NCBI RefSeq assembly: GCF_018252635.1
Contig: NZ_JAGTXM010000004.1
Span: forward strand, 124,001-188,000
Length of the DNA stretch: 64,000 bases
Source: Citrobacter amalonaticus
GTDB taxonomy: Bacteria; Pseudomonadota; Gammaproteobacteria; Enterobacterales; Enterobacteriaceae
Direction of reading: 5' to 3'
Made by a program: the position numbers and the translations under genes. This document shows, in pieces, positions 30,176 through 39,438 of this stretch (position 1 is the first letter of the stretch; each line of letters starts with the position of its first letter). The notes beneath the pieces are model-generated. The model searched no databases. It was not told the DNA's origin and was given only the letters and a program-made list of their open reading frames with translations.

Positions 30176-30634
30176 TTACTGAGATGAAACGAGAAGTTTA
30201 TATATTCTTTCCAGATCGTCGATATTACGCACACGAATAAGCAGGCGCCGTTGTTCTAATTGCATCACCAGAACACCATCTTCCGATAAATTCATCTCTT
30301 TAATGCGGTTATATTCTATCCATACGTTGGCGAAGAAAAAGCCACCCTGTTTGAAGAGGATTTTCGGTACCCGGATCCAGAAAATATAAAACCCCATTAA
30401 CGCCAGGGCACATAATAACCAGGTGGTCACGACAGCCCCATGGCTGGTGACATTGTTGTAGATAAGAATCGCGATGAGTCCAATGAAGATGACGCTGTCT
30501 ACGCGGCTTCGACGCAACAGCGGGATAGCAAGCAGAGTCGGGCCATTGCGGCGTGGCATGATGAACTGATCGTAAATGGCGTAAGCCAGTAACGCGGCAA
30601 TAAACAAAACCAGCACCAGGTCCGTGATAGTCAT
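30176..30634 (-). CDS. yobD: Membrane protein YobD (DUF986)
   Basis: A 152-residue membrane protein of the UPF0266/DUF986 family. There are three hydrophobic segments ([51 protein letters not shown]), then a soluble C-terminal domain ending KLLVSSQ. It sits directly downstream of manXYZ, as in E. coli, where it may be part of the operon. Here the 160-bp repeat and terminator hairpins separate it from manZ. The function is unknown. Confidence 0.93.
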   Translation of the reverse strand: MTITDLVLVLFIAALLAYAIYDQFIMPRRNGPTLLAIPLLRRSRVDSVIFIGLIAILIYNNVTSHGAVVTTWLLCALALMGFYIFWIRVPKILFKQGGFFFANVWIEYNRIKEMNLSEDGVLVMQLEQRRLLIRVRNIDDLERIYKLLVSSQ

Positions 30635-30660
30635 TGAGCCTTGTTCCTCCAGATAAAAAA

Positions 30661-30840
30661 ACGGGGCCTTATAGGCCCCGGGAGAGTGATGACAAACTTT
30701 ATCCCGATACCGGACAAGCAGAGATCACCTTATTAAAAACAGGAAAATCAATTCATTGATTTTCGGCAGATAACCACAAAGAAGGAAAAACCACGTTTTT
30801 CTTTCTTTGTCAGCGGTCTGACGGGGCCTTATAGGCCCCG
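30661..30840. repeat. Terminator-flanked 160-bp repeat, copy 1
   Basis: The 20-base hairpin ACGGGGCCTTATAGGCCCCG occurs twice, at 30661-30680 and 30821-30840, exactly 160 bases apart. The outer copy next to yobD has the T tract of the manZ terminator (minus strand). Between them lies an approximately 140-base core about 87% identical to copy 2 at 46750. The core contains a perfect palindrome (30743-30764, arms GAAAATCAAT/ATTGATTTTC), a 15-bp hairpin (30776-30790 with 30796-30810, loop CCACG) and a stem GTGAT/ATCAC (30686-30690 with 30724-30728). It carries no ORF. Confidence 0.9.
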
Positions 30841-30856
30841 GCAGTGTACAACAGTC

Positions 30857-31708
30857 TTACAGACCCAACAGGCCAACGGCGTAACCCGCAATACCGATGA
30901 CGAAGAAGCCAACGATAATCCACAGTGGGTTCACTTTCTTACGCAGCAGCCACATACAGGCGAAGGTCAGCAGCAGCGGAACCAGACCCGGCATCAACTG
31001 GTCGAGAATGGTCTGTACAGTGGTGACACGTGTCTGCCCATCCTGACCGGTGATGGTTGAAACCACCAGCGGGATGTTAACGTGTGTCCACTTGTTCACC
31101 AACGCCCCCATGACAAACAGGCCGAGGATTGACGCCCCCTCGGTCAGTTTTTGCAGGAAGCCGCCGCCCATATCCTTAACGATATCGACACCTTTGCGAT
31201 AACCGTAAGCGACGCCGTAGTAACGGGTCAGCAGACGGACAGCGTTAAACAGAATGAAGAACAGCAGTGGGCCGAGCAGGCTGCCGCTCATGGCGATGCC
31301 CGCACCCAACGCGGCGAATACCGGACGTACAGTACCCCAGAAAATCGGGTCGCCCACGCCAGCCAGCGGACCCATCAGACCAACTTTGATACCGTTGATG
31401 GCACCATCGTCAATCTCTGCGCCGTTAGCACGCTGTTCTTCCATCGCCAGCGTTACGCCGAGAACCGGTGCCGCAACGTACGGATGGGTGTTAAAAAATT
31501 CCAGGTGACGCTTGATAGCTTGTTTACGCGCATCGTTGTTCTCCGGATACAGGCGACGAATTGCCGGTACCATGGAGAAGCAGAAACCCAGCGCCTGCAT
31601 ACGTTCGAAGTTCCATGAACCCTGAAACAGGTTAGAACGAATGAACACGCCACGAATGTCACTCTGTGTGAGTTTTTTCTCAGTGGTAGTTTTAGTCATA
31701 TCAACCAT
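30857..31708 (-). CDS. manZ: Mannose PTS component IID
   Basis: A 283-residue integral membrane subunit of the mannose/glucose/glucosamine phosphotransferase. Family hallmarks include QGSWNFERMQALGFCFSM near the N terminus and the C-terminal hydrophobic helix (IIVGFFVIGIAGYAVGLLGL). The start at 31708 (MVDMTKTT) follows AGGTGAG well; an alternative GTG three codons upstream is possible. With manY 12 bases upstream it forms the membrane channel, also used by some microcins and phage lambda DNA. Confidence 0.97.
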   Translation of the reverse strand: MVDMTKTTTEKKLTQSDIRGVFIRSNLFQGSWNFERMQALGFCFSMVPAIRRLYPENNDARKQAIKRHLEFFNTHPYVAAPVLGVTLAMEEQRANGAEIDDGAINGIKVGLMGPLAGVGDPIFWGTVRPVFAALGAGIAMSGSLLGPLLFFILFNAVRLLTRYYGVAYGYRKGVDIVKDMGGGFLQKLTEGASILGLFVMGALVNKWTHVNIPLVVSTITGQDGQTRVTTVQTILDQLMPGLVPLLLTFACMWLLRKKVNPLWIIVGFFVIGIAGYAVGLLGL

Positions 31709-31720
31709 TTCGCTCACCTG

Positions 31721-32521
31721 CTAGTCCAGTTCGTTATCGAGGGAGTTGTCACCCGCAGCCTGCGCTGGAGCACCCGCCACGCGGTTATATTTCGGGCTCA
31801 GTTGGATGTAGAGGATAGCCATTACCGCACCAATCACACCCAGAGCAACCAGGTTGAAGTTAGTAAATGCCGCCGTCACGAAGCCGAGGTAGAAGAACGG
31901 CATCAGGTAGCCTGCACGCATCATATTGATAACCATCGCGTAACCAACCACAACGATCATGCCGCCGGCGATGTTCAGACCGCCAGTCACCACTTCCGGA
32001 ATCGCATTCAGCATGCCCTGAACTTCGCTGGTCCCTACGGAAATCGCAACGATAACCGCCGGGATAGCGATACGCATCGCCTGCAGGAACAGGGAAGAGA
32101 CATGCAGCCAGGAGAGCGCCGTCAGGTTACCGTTTTCCGCCGCTTTATCCGCCGCGTGCTGGAATGCCACGGTGATAGTACGAACGATGATGGTCAGAAC
32201 CTGGCCTGCTGCAGCCAGCGGAATCGCCAGCGCGATACCGGCACCGATGCTTTGGTGGCCCGCAATAACCAGAACGGTAGAAATAATGGACGCCAGTGCG
32301 GCATCAGGTGCAACGGCAGCACCGATGTTCATCCAGCCCAGGGCGATCATTTCCAGGGTACCACCGATGATAATACCGGTTTTCATATCCCCGAGAACGG
32401 CGCCAATCAGCGTACAGGCCACCAGTGGGCGGTGGAACTGAAATTCATCGAGTACCGACTCCATACCCGCGATACATGCGACGATGAACACCAGCACAAT
32501 CTGAAGAGTGGTAATCTCCAT
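31721..32521 (-). CDS. manY: Mannose PTS component IIC
   Basis: A 266-residue polytopic membrane permease subunit, with hydrophobic helices such as LQIVLVFIVACIAGMESVLDE and AVLGDMKTGIIIGGTLEMIALGW. It is the middle gene of manXYZ and nearly identical to E. coli ManY. It works with ManZ to translocate and phosphorylate hexoses. Confidence 0.97.
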   Translation of the reverse strand: MEITTLQIVLVFIVACIAGMESVLDEFQFHRPLVACTLIGAVLGDMKTGIIIGGTLEMIALGWMNIGAAVAPDAALASIISTVLVIAGHQSIGAGIALAIPLAAAGQVLTIIVRTITVAFQHAADKAAENGNLTALSWLHVSSLFLQAMRIAIPAVIVAISVGTSEVQGMLNAIPEVVTGGLNIAGGMIVVVGYAMVINMMRAGYLMPFFYLGFVTAAFTNFNLVALGVIGAVMAILYIQLSPKYNRVAGAPAQAAGDNSLDNELD

Positions 32522-32579
32522 TGTACTTCTCCTATTGCTATAACAGCCTTAAGTGTGAAAGCTCATTCAATGCCAGGGG

Positions 32580-33548
32580 TTACTTACCCACTTTGGCAAT
32601 CAAATCCATCATTTTCAGTTTCTGATCGGTCGACACTTTACGCGCCTCAAGCTCAATACCGCGGGCATTAAGTTTGTTAAAGGCCTCGATGTCTTTCTCA
32701 TCGACAGAGATGGCGTTGTTAACCTGCGTTTTCCCCTGACGGAAAGCCATACCGCCAATGTTTACGGAGGTGATTTTTACGCCGCCCTCGACAATGCGCT
32801 CAACATCGGTTGGATTGGTGAACAGCAGCATCACACGTTCGCCAGCGTATTTCGGGTTGTTGTAAACGCGAATCATCTTGGCCACATCCACTACGTGAGC
32901 GGTCACGCCAGGAGGCGCCACCTGCGTCAACAGCGTTTTGCGCACAGTGTCTGCAGCCACTTCATCGCTGACGACGATAATGCGGGTTACGTTGGTTTCT
33001 TTGGTCCAGCGGGTAGCTACCTGACCGTGGATTAAACGGTCATCAATACGTGCAAGACCGATTTGCATATAATCGTTCGGTCCCATCGGTTTTGCCGGAT
33101 CCACGGCTTTGGGAGCCGCTGCGACGGGGGCAGGGGCGGCCTTGTCCACCGGTTTCGCTTTCAGCGCTTTCACGCCTTCGCGACCGGTTTCAACAGCCAG
33201 CGCGACCAGTTCGTCGAAGCCTGGGTTGTCGTCACGCGCCATCAGCGTTTCGACCAGCATAGGGATGTTTACCCCGGCAATCACTTCATACTGTTCTTTG
33301 TCGACGACAATGCGGCTGGCAGCGTTGAACGGACTGCCTCCCCATGTATCGACGAGAAACAGCACGCCGTTACGGGTATCGAGTTTTGCCAACTGAGCGT
33401 TGTACTTTTCAATCAGCGTTTCAGCATTCTCGCCGGGCACGAAATCGATCCAGCCGACGTTTTCCTGCTCGCCTAACAGCATTTCTGCTGTCTTGAGTAA
33501 CTGCTCTGCAGCCCAACCATGTGTGCCTATAACAATAGCAATGGTCAC
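32580..33548 (-). CDS. manX: Mannose PTS component IIAB
   Basis: A 322-residue cytosolic phosphoryl carrier. The IIA domain contains H10 (VIGTHGWAAEQ), an Ala/Pro linker lies around residues 135-160 (KAAPAPVAAAPKAVDPAKP), and the IIB domain has its histidine in RIDDRLIHGQVATRW near residue 174. The start is GTG, as in E. coli. It is the first gene of manXYZ. In E. coli the transcript is activated by CRP and repressed through the sRNA SgrS; a candidate CRP site lies upstream. Confidence 0.97.
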   Translation of the reverse strand: MTIAIVIGTHGWAAEQLLKTAEMLLGEQENVGWIDFVPGENAETLIEKYNAQLAKLDTRNGVLFLVDTWGGSPFNAASRIVVDKEQYEVIAGVNIPMLVETLMARDDNPGFDELVALAVETGREGVKALKAKPVDKAAPAPVAAAPKAVDPAKPMGPNDYMQIGLARIDDRLIHGQVATRWTKETNVTRIIVVSDEVAADTVRKTLLTQVAPPGVTAHVVDVAKMIRVYNNPKYAGERVMLLFTNPTDVERIVEGGVKITSVNIGGMAFRQGKTQVNNAISVDEKDIEAFNKLNARGIELEARKVSTDQKLKMMDLIAKVGK

Positions 33549-33990
33549 TTGCTACCTCCTTTATTATCGTTAACACATCAACGTAAGAGATGTATTTGAA
33601 TCGCCGTCCGCAACAGAATCGATTCAGATAAGGGTTACAATGAAAAACATATGATGTCCGCGAATTATTTTAGATATCGAAAAAAATATTTTATGTGATG
33701 AAGATCCGTAATTTAGTTTTCGCCAATGAGAAATTTCGTAGAGTAAAATATCCCTGTTACAACTCTTTGCAAAGGAAGGTAAATCTTTGCCAAAAACACG
33801 TTTCCTCTGTTATGTTTACGTTCTGTTTAACTTACCAGGAGTATAGGGCACTAGCCCGCTGTATGGATCGTCACCGACGTCATTTCACCTTCAGGCCGTA
33901 TCGCGCCTGCCAGTCTGGCATGTCTTGCCACACGTTTTGTCTGCACTGTGTTTTATCGCCTGTTAACCATTCCTTAAGCAGGAGCTTGTC
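33549..33990. promoter_or_regulatory. Divergent manX / yoaE promoter region
   Basis: This 442-base gap holds no gene. At 33693-33712 ATGTGATGAAGATCCGTAAT has one good CRP half-site (TGTGA) followed by a GATC core, a plausible CRP site for manXYZ. The plus-strand half (from about 33830) is GC-richer and contains small hairpins (GCCTGCCAGTCTGGC), suggesting a structured yoaE leader of roughly 150 bases. AGCAGGAGCT gives the yoaE ribosome site. Confidence 0.5.
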
Positions 33991-35550
33991 ATGGAATTCT
34001 TAATGGACCCCTCGATTTGGGCGGGTTTGCTCACGCTTGTCGTCCTGGAAATTGTCTTGGGCATCGATAACCTGGTTTTTATTGCGATCCTTGCGGATAA
34101 GCTGCCGCCGAAGCAGCGTGACAAAGCACGTCTGATTGGTTTATCCCTGGCGCTCGTGATGCGTCTGGCCCTGTTGTCCATTATTTCGTGGATGGTCACT
34201 CTGACCCAACCGCTGTTCACCGTCATGGATTTCACCTTCTCCGGTCGCGATCTGATCATGCTGCTGGGGGGGATATTCCTGTTGTTTAAAGCCACGACGG
34301 AACTTCATGAACGGCTGGAAAACCGCGAACACGACTCCGGGCATGGTAAAGGGTATGCCAGCTTCTGGGTGGTCGTGACGCAGATCGTTATCCTGGATGC
34401 GGTATTCTCGCTGGATGCAGTGATTACGGCCGTCGGTATGGTGAACCATCTGCCTGTGATGATGGCGGCGGTAGTGATCGCGATGGCGGTGATGCTGCTG
34501 GCGTCCAAGCCGCTGACGCGTTTCGTCAACCAACATCCGACGGTGGTGGTGCTCTGTCTGAGCTTCCTGTTGATGATTGGTTTGAGTCTGGTCGCCGAAG
34601 GTTTTGGTTTCCATATTCCTAAGGGTTACCTGTACGCCGCGATTGGCTTCTCGATCATTATCGAAGTGTTTAACCAGATTGCGCGTCGCAACTTTATTCG
34701 CCATCAGTCAACGTTGCCGCTGCGTGCGCGTACGGCTGACGCTATCCTGCGTCTGATGGGCGGAAAACGCCAGGCGGCGGTGGCGCATGAATCCGACAGT
34801 CAGGCTGCCGTTCCGATTCCGGAAGGGGCTTTTGCGGAAGAGGAACGCTATATGATTAACGGCGTACTGACGCTGGCACAACGCTCGCTGCGTGGCATCA
34901 TGACTCCGCGCGGTGAAATCAGCTGGGTGGATGCCAATCTGAGCGTCGATGAGATCCGCGAGCAGTTGCTCTCCTCGCCACACAGCCTGTTCCCGGTGTG
35001 CCGTGGTGAACTGGATGAGATCATCGGTATCGTGCGGGCGAAAGAGCTGCTGGTGGCGCTGGAAGAGGGCGTCGACGTCGCGGCAATCGCGTCGGCTTCA
35101 CCGGCTATCGTGGTGCCGGAAACGCTGGATCCTATCAACCTGCTGGGTGTCCTGCGTCGTGCACGTGGTAGTTTTGTTATCGTCACCAACGAATTTGGTG
35201 TGGTGCAGGGCCTCGTTACGCCGCTGGATGTTCTTGAGGCCATTGCCGGTGAGTTCCCGGATGCCGATGAAACACCGGAAATTACCGTTGACGGCGAAGG
35301 CTGGTTAGTCAAAGGCGGTACCGATCTGCATGCCCTGCAACAGGCGCTGGCGGTGGATAACCTGGTTGATGAAGACGAAGATATCGCCACGGTTGCAGGA
35401 CTGGTGATCGCGGCTAATGGTCACATTCCCCGCACGGGCGATGTGATCGAGGTTCCTCCGCTGAGCATTACCATTGTCGACGCTAATGACTACCGCGTGG
35501 ATCTGGTGCGCATTGTTAAAGAACAACCTGCGCAAGAAGAAGAGGAATAA
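33991..35550 (+). CDS. yoaE: TerC/CBS membrane protein YoaE
   Basis: A 519-residue three-part protein: a TerC-like membrane domain (residues about 1-225; [20 protein letters not shown] and [17 protein letters not shown]), a tandem CBS pair (about 300-420; [41 protein letters not shown]) and a C-terminal CorC/HlyC domain ([19 protein letters not shown]). TerC-family proteins are linked to metal, particularly manganese, efflux or metalation of exported proteins. YoaE itself is uncharacterised. Its position beside manX is as in E. coli. Confidence 0.95.
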   Translation: MEFLMDPSIWAGLLTLVVLEIVLGIDNLVFIAILADKLPPKQRDKARLIGLSLALVMRLALLSIISWMVTLTQPLFTVMDFTFSGRDLIMLLGGIFLLFKATTELHERLENREHDSGHGKGYASFWVVVTQIVILDAVFSLDAVITAVGMVNHLPVMMAAVVIAMAVMLLASKPLTRFVNQHPTVVVLCLSFLLMIGLSLVAEGFGFHIPKGYLYAAIGFSIIIEVFNQIARRNFIRHQSTLPLRARTADAILRLMGGKRQAAVAHESDSQAAVPIPEGAFAEEERYMINGVLTLAQRSLRGIMTPRGEISWVDANLSVDEIREQLLSSPHSLFPVCRGELDEIIGIVRAKELLVALEEGVDVAAIASASPAIVVPETLDPINLLGVLRRARGSFVIVTNEFGVVQGLVTPLDVLEAIAGEFPDADETPEITVDGEGWLVKGGTDLHALQQALAVDNLVDEDEDIATVAGLVIAANGHIPRTGDVIEVPPLSITIVDANDYRVDLVRIVKEQPAQEEEE

Positions 35551-35556
35551 TCTTCT

Positions 35557-37155
35557 CTAACGCAGGGGTATCACGGGCGCGATGCGTCCGTTATGCCTGG
35601 GTGGTGGCGGGCGACTGTCCGCCAGCCACTGCGGAAAATCACGTAGCGGCATTGGCTTTGCGAATAAAAATCCTTGCAGTAAATCCACCCCGTGCCGACG
35701 CAGATGCTGCGCCTGCTCCTGAGTTTCAACCCCTTCCGCGATCAGTTCGATATGCAGGCGCTGCCCAAGGGCGATGATGATGTCTGTCACCGTTGAATTG
35801 ACCGCGTCAGTACCAATTGCATTGGTAAAAGACTTATCAATTTTCAGAATGTCAGGGCGCAGCTTTTCCAGCCATGACAGCGAACTGTTACCGGTTCCGA
35901 AATCATCGATCGCCAGCTTGATGTTTTTCCGCTGCAACTCATGAGCGATGCGATAATCGACATCCCGCAGCGCATCCCGCTCGGTAAGTTCAATCACCAG
36001 TTGCTGAATGGGCTGCTGACTGAACCAGTACTGATCGAGATCTTTCAGCAATTCTCCTTGCTGAAAATGGCTGGCGGCGACATTAATGCCAATATGAAAC
36101 TGGCTGCTCATGGGGAAAAAATGACGTTGCCGAATGGTTTCTGCTAACACATAACGCGTCAGCGGCGCGATCTGGTGATGCTCTTCGGCAATGGGGATAA
36201 ATACGTCCGGTGAAATCCATCCCTGGCGAGGATTATTCCAACGCAGCAGGATCTCCACCCCCATGCACTGCCTGGTTCGCGCGTTCAGCAGCGGTTGACA
36301 AAAAAGCTCAAATTCACGCTGTGCCAGTGCGAGATTAATCTCCCAGGAAAAACTCATTCGGTTAGCGGTGCCCAGCCACGCCAGATACCCCACCAGCAGA
36401 CTGAGCAGCAACGCCAGCGGCAACTGTGCGGGCAGGGCTTTGAGCGCCAGTGCTTCTGCGGCAGGCCCGGTCACGCCAATGGTAAAAGGGTAGTGCTGTG
36501 AGGCGAGTTGATAGCGTTGTTCATTGTTCAGTTCGGGCAGGCTCTCCACCACGCCATTCCCGTAAATCAAATGGCGGTTGCCGACGGTCAGACTGGCTCC
36601 GGTAATCAGCGGTTTACGCGGTTCCAGGAGCAGCGCGGTAAGCAGGTCGATGTTGACTATTTCCAGTATGCCGTCCTGACCGTCAGGAGACGCCGGGTAC
36701 CACTGGATAAGAATCGGGCTGCCTTTAATGAGCAGCGGATCGGTGGACAACAGCAGTTGCGCATTCGCAGTGGGGAGATCGGGCTGAAGCTGATGAATCG
36801 GGATATTGCGATAGCCAAAAACGCTGGAGCAGTAGAGTATGCCGCGCTGGACCAGAGCGATTGCGCGTACCGTTTGCAGTCTGGCGGCCTGTTTGCGCAG
36901 CGGGAGGTGCGTTGCGGAACAGGGAAGGCCAATCAATGGTAACAGGGCATCGCGGCCATTCTGCAACGGTCGCAGCACTTCGTCGAGCGTGGCGACCGCC
37001 CTGGAGGCAAAGGTCACGGTGTGGTGGTGATTTAAATTCCGCTGTGAAATAAATCGGCCGCCCAGGGTCAGGATGAGCGTAATGAGCGCACAAAGTACGC
37101 ACAGGATAAAGCGTTTGCGACGATATTTTTTTATGATCCGTTGTGCTGTCTGCAT
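35557..37155 (-). CDS. pdeD: Cyclic-di-GMP phosphodiesterase PdeD (YoaD)
   Basis: A 532-residue membrane phosphodiesterase. An N-terminal membrane helix and a periplasmic CSS-motif sensor domain (LPCSATHLP and LYCSSVFGYR cysteines) are followed by a second membrane helix (LPLALLLSLLVGYLAWLG). A cytosolic EAL domain comes last, with catalytic motifs present (GVEILLRW, IDDFGTGNSSLSW, IAEGVET). The CSS cysteines couple redox state to activity in this family. The start at 37155 (MQTAQRIIKK) follows CAGGTGG and gives the E. coli length. Confidence 0.94.
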   Translation of the reverse strand: MQTAQRIIKKYRRKRFILCVLCALITLILTLGGRFISQRNLNHHHTVTFASRAVATLDEVLRPLQNGRDALLPLIGLPCSATHLPLRKQAARLQTVRAIALVQRGILYCSSVFGYRNIPIHQLQPDLPTANAQLLLSTDPLLIKGSPILIQWYPASPDGQDGILEIVNIDLLTALLLEPRKPLITGASLTVGNRHLIYGNGVVESLPELNNEQRYQLASQHYPFTIGVTGPAAEALALKALPAQLPLALLLSLLVGYLAWLGTANRMSFSWEINLALAQREFELFCQPLLNARTRQCMGVEILLRWNNPRQGWISPDVFIPIAEEHHQIAPLTRYVLAETIRQRHFFPMSSQFHIGINVAASHFQQGELLKDLDQYWFSQQPIQQLVIELTERDALRDVDYRIAHELQRKNIKLAIDDFGTGNSSLSWLEKLRPDILKIDKSFTNAIGTDAVNSTVTDIIIALGQRLHIELIAEGVETQEQAQHLRRHGVDLLQGFLFAKPMPLRDFPQWLADSRPPPPRHNGRIAPVIPLR

Positions 37156-37242
37156 GCGGGCCACCTGATAATCGTCAGCCCCAAAAGCCAACCGTAACAG
37201 AGCAAGTGTAGTGGGGAAACATCAGGCAGACGAGAAAGAGGG

Positions 37243-37274
37243 CAAAATTTCGCCCATCCGTTGCAGATGGGCGA
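37243..37274 (-). terminator. Intrinsic terminator after sdaA
   Basis: CGCCCATC pairs with GATGGGCG around a TGCAACG loop. On the minus strand it is followed by AAATTTTG. It lies about 35 bases past the sdaA stop. Confidence 0.8.
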
Positions 37275-37306
37275 GGAAGAAGTATTAGTGTTACTTACTC
37301 ACATTT

Positions 37307-38671
37307 TTAGTCGCACTGAACTTTGATCGCCAGGCCACCGCGCGATGTTTCGCGGTATTTGGCGTTCATATCCTTACCGGTTTCGTACATCGTTTCGATG
37401 ACCTTATCCAGTGAGACGCGCGGCGCGCTGGTACGACGCATCGCCATCCGAGCGGCGTTGATCGCTTTCACAGAGGCAATCGCATTACGTTCAATGCACG
37501 GCACCTGCACCTGACCGGCAACCGGGTCGCAGGTCAGCCCCAGGTTATGTTCCATGCCGATTTCAGCGGCAACGCACACCTGCTCCGGGCTCGCACCCAG
37601 CAGTTCTGCAAGACCGGCCGCCGCCATTGAACAGGCCACACCGACTTCGCCCTGACAGCCGACTTCCGCTCCCGAAATCGAGGCATTCATCTTGTACAAC
37701 GCGCCGATAGCGCCTGCCGCCAGGAAGTAGCGGGTATAGATATCCGGGCTGACGGACTCAATAAAGTGATCGTAGTAGGCCAGAACGGCAGGCACGATAC
37801 CGCACGCGCCGTTGGTTGGCGCGGTGACCACCCGACCGCCTGCCGCGTTCTCTTCGTTAACCGCGAGGGCGAACATGTTCACCCAGTCGATCACATTCAT
37901 CGGGTCGTTAGAGAGCTTATCGCTGGAAACCAGCATCCGACGCAGCGCAGAGGCGCGACGCGGAACGCGCAGTGGGCCCGGCAACACGCCTTCGGTATTC
38001 ATACCGCGATCGATACAGGCCTGCATGGTCTGCCAGACGTGACCGAAATAGTCTTCAATCTCTTTTTTGTCGTGCAAGGCCAGTTCGTTCTGCATTGCCA
38101 GTCCGGACAGGGACAAACCGGTGCTGTTACAGTACTCCAGCAACTCAGTAGCGGATTTAAACGGGTAAGGAACGCTCACCTCATTTGCCGCATCCTGACC
38201 AAAGTGCTCTTCATCGACGATAAAACCGCCGCCGATGGAGTAGTAGGTTTTGCTGTAAACGACGGCATCGCCGTTATACGCATGGATTTGCATACCGTTT
38301 TCGTGCAGCGGCAGGTTGCCATTATGAAAACGCATACCGTCGTTTTGGGGGAAATCTACTTCGTGCTGACCGTGTGCCAGCAGCAAACGACCGCGCGTCT
38401 CTACATCGCGGATGAAGCCGGGGATACTGTCAATATCCACGGTGGCGGGCTCATTGCCTGCCAGACCCATAATAATGGCGATATCGGTGTGGTGACCTTT
38501 ACCCGTGAGCGACAGTGAACCATACACGTCGACCGCAACACGAGTAACGCTATCCAGTAATCCTTTTTCGACCAGGTCATCGACGAACTGTTTACCCGCC
38601 TTCATAGGCCCTACAGTATGGGAAGATGAGGGACCAATCCCCACCTTAAACATGTCGAATAGACTAATCAC
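37307..38671 (-). CDS. sdaA: L-serine dehydratase 1
   Basis: A 454-residue oxygen-sensitive [4Fe-4S] enzyme that deaminates L-serine to pyruvate. The N-terminal beta domain (MISLFDMFKVGIGPSSSHTV) and the alpha domain with cluster cysteines (TNGACGIVPAVL; GAEVGCQGEVGVACSMAAAG) are complete. The start is GTG, as in E. coli. It is transcribed away from nudL/pabB's shared region and ends at a good terminator. Confidence 0.97.
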   Translation of the reverse strand: MISLFDMFKVGIGPSSSHTVGPMKAGKQFVDDLVEKGLLDSVTRVAVDVYGSLSLTGKGHHTDIAIIMGLAGNEPATVDIDSIPGFIRDVETRGRLLLAHGQHEVDFPQNDGMRFHNGNLPLHENGMQIHAYNGDAVVYSKTYYSIGGGFIVDEEHFGQDAANEVSVPYPFKSATELLEYCNSTGLSLSGLAMQNELALHDKKEIEDYFGHVWQTMQACIDRGMNTEGVLPGPLRVPRRASALRRMLVSSDKLSNDPMNVIDWVNMFALAVNEENAAGGRVVTAPTNGACGIVPAVLAYYDHFIESVSPDIYTRYFLAAGAIGALYKMNASISGAEVGCQGEVGVACSMAAAGLAELLGASPEQVCVAAEIGMEHNLGLTCDPVAGQVQVPCIERNAIASVKAINAARMAMRRTSAPRVSLDKVIETMYETGKDMNAKYRETSRGGLAIKVQCD

Positions 38672-38856
38672 GATAATACTCCTGACAGGGTGACTGGAAA
38701 CTTCCAGAAACGATGTAATAACTGCGCATAGTGTAAGAGGGAACGCGGGGATCGGCTTAACTATTCACATGAATTAAACTAATGACTAACCGCGTTTTTA
38801 CTAATGTTGTGACGGGAGTTTCAGGTTGTGTCTTCTGTGCGTAAAGATAAGTATAG

Positions 38857-39435
38857 TCAGGGCTTCACACCAATTTGTAGCGCCAGTTCACGAATAATTC
38901 CGGCGGTCATGCCCCAGACGAAATAATGTTCATACCACGAAAGCCATACGCGATGTGAATCACCGCGACGCCACACATCAAGCGGATGATAGCGGCCTAA
39001 TTGCAGCGCCTGCGCCAGCGGCATTTCAAAGACGGCGGAAACCTCGTCTTCGCTGGCGCGGTAAGGCAGATTTGGCGGAATAATGCCAACCACCGGCGTG
39101 ACCTGGAAACCGGTCACGCTATCGACCGGCGGCAGCACGCCGATCACCTCCACGGCCTCGGGGGGGATCGCCACTTCTTCTTCGGCTTCACGTAGCGCGG
39201 CGGCGATGAGCGAAGCATCGGTGTTGTCAACGGCACCGCCGGGGAAAGCTACCTGTCCGGCGTGTTTGCGTAAATGCACTGACCGCTGGGTCAACAGCAG
39301 CCCTGGCTGCGGGCGGCGAACCACGGGAATGAGCACAGCGGCCTGGCGCAGGTTCAGCGACTCGCGATTAATCTGTGGGCGCAAAAGTTGGAAGCGCGAT
39401 AAAAAATCATCCAGCGTCAGGCTTTTGTTCTCCAC
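38857..39435 (-). CDS. nudL: Nudix hydrolase NudL
   Basis: A 192-residue Nudix hydrolase with the box [23 protein letters not shown] (about residues 66-88) and the UPF0035/CoA-pyrophosphatase context motif [20 protein letters not shown] just before it. This suggests CoA or a related pyrophosphate as substrate, which is inference from the family. It starts with GTG, three bases after pabB, so the two are translationally linked. Confidence 0.94.
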   Translation of the reverse strand: MENKSLTLDDFLSRFQLLRPQINRESLNLRQAAVLIPVVRRPQPGLLLTQRSVHLRKHAGQVAFPGGAVDNTDASLIAAALREAEEEVAIPPEAVEVIGVLPPVDSVTGFQVTPVVGIIPPNLPYRASEDEVSAVFEMPLAQALQLGRYHPLDVWRRGDSHRVWLSWYEHYFVWGMTAGIIRELALQIGVKP

Positions 39436-39438
39436 GTC

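Noticed and set aside
30661-30840. Reading the 160-bp repeat as ERIC or REP
   Set aside because: It lacks the ERIC core GTGAATCCCCAGGAGC and the REP palindrome GCCGGATGGCGG. Its size, hairpins and terminator flanks are different.
31802-32671. 289-codon plus-strand frame opposite manY/manX
   Set aside because: Its product is an unnatural His/Asn/Arg-rich string with no membrane or globular pattern. It is complementary to the nearly invariant manXY genes.
37766-38518. 250-codon plus-strand frame opposite sdaA
   Set aside because: Shadow of sdaA; no start signal and no protein-like features.
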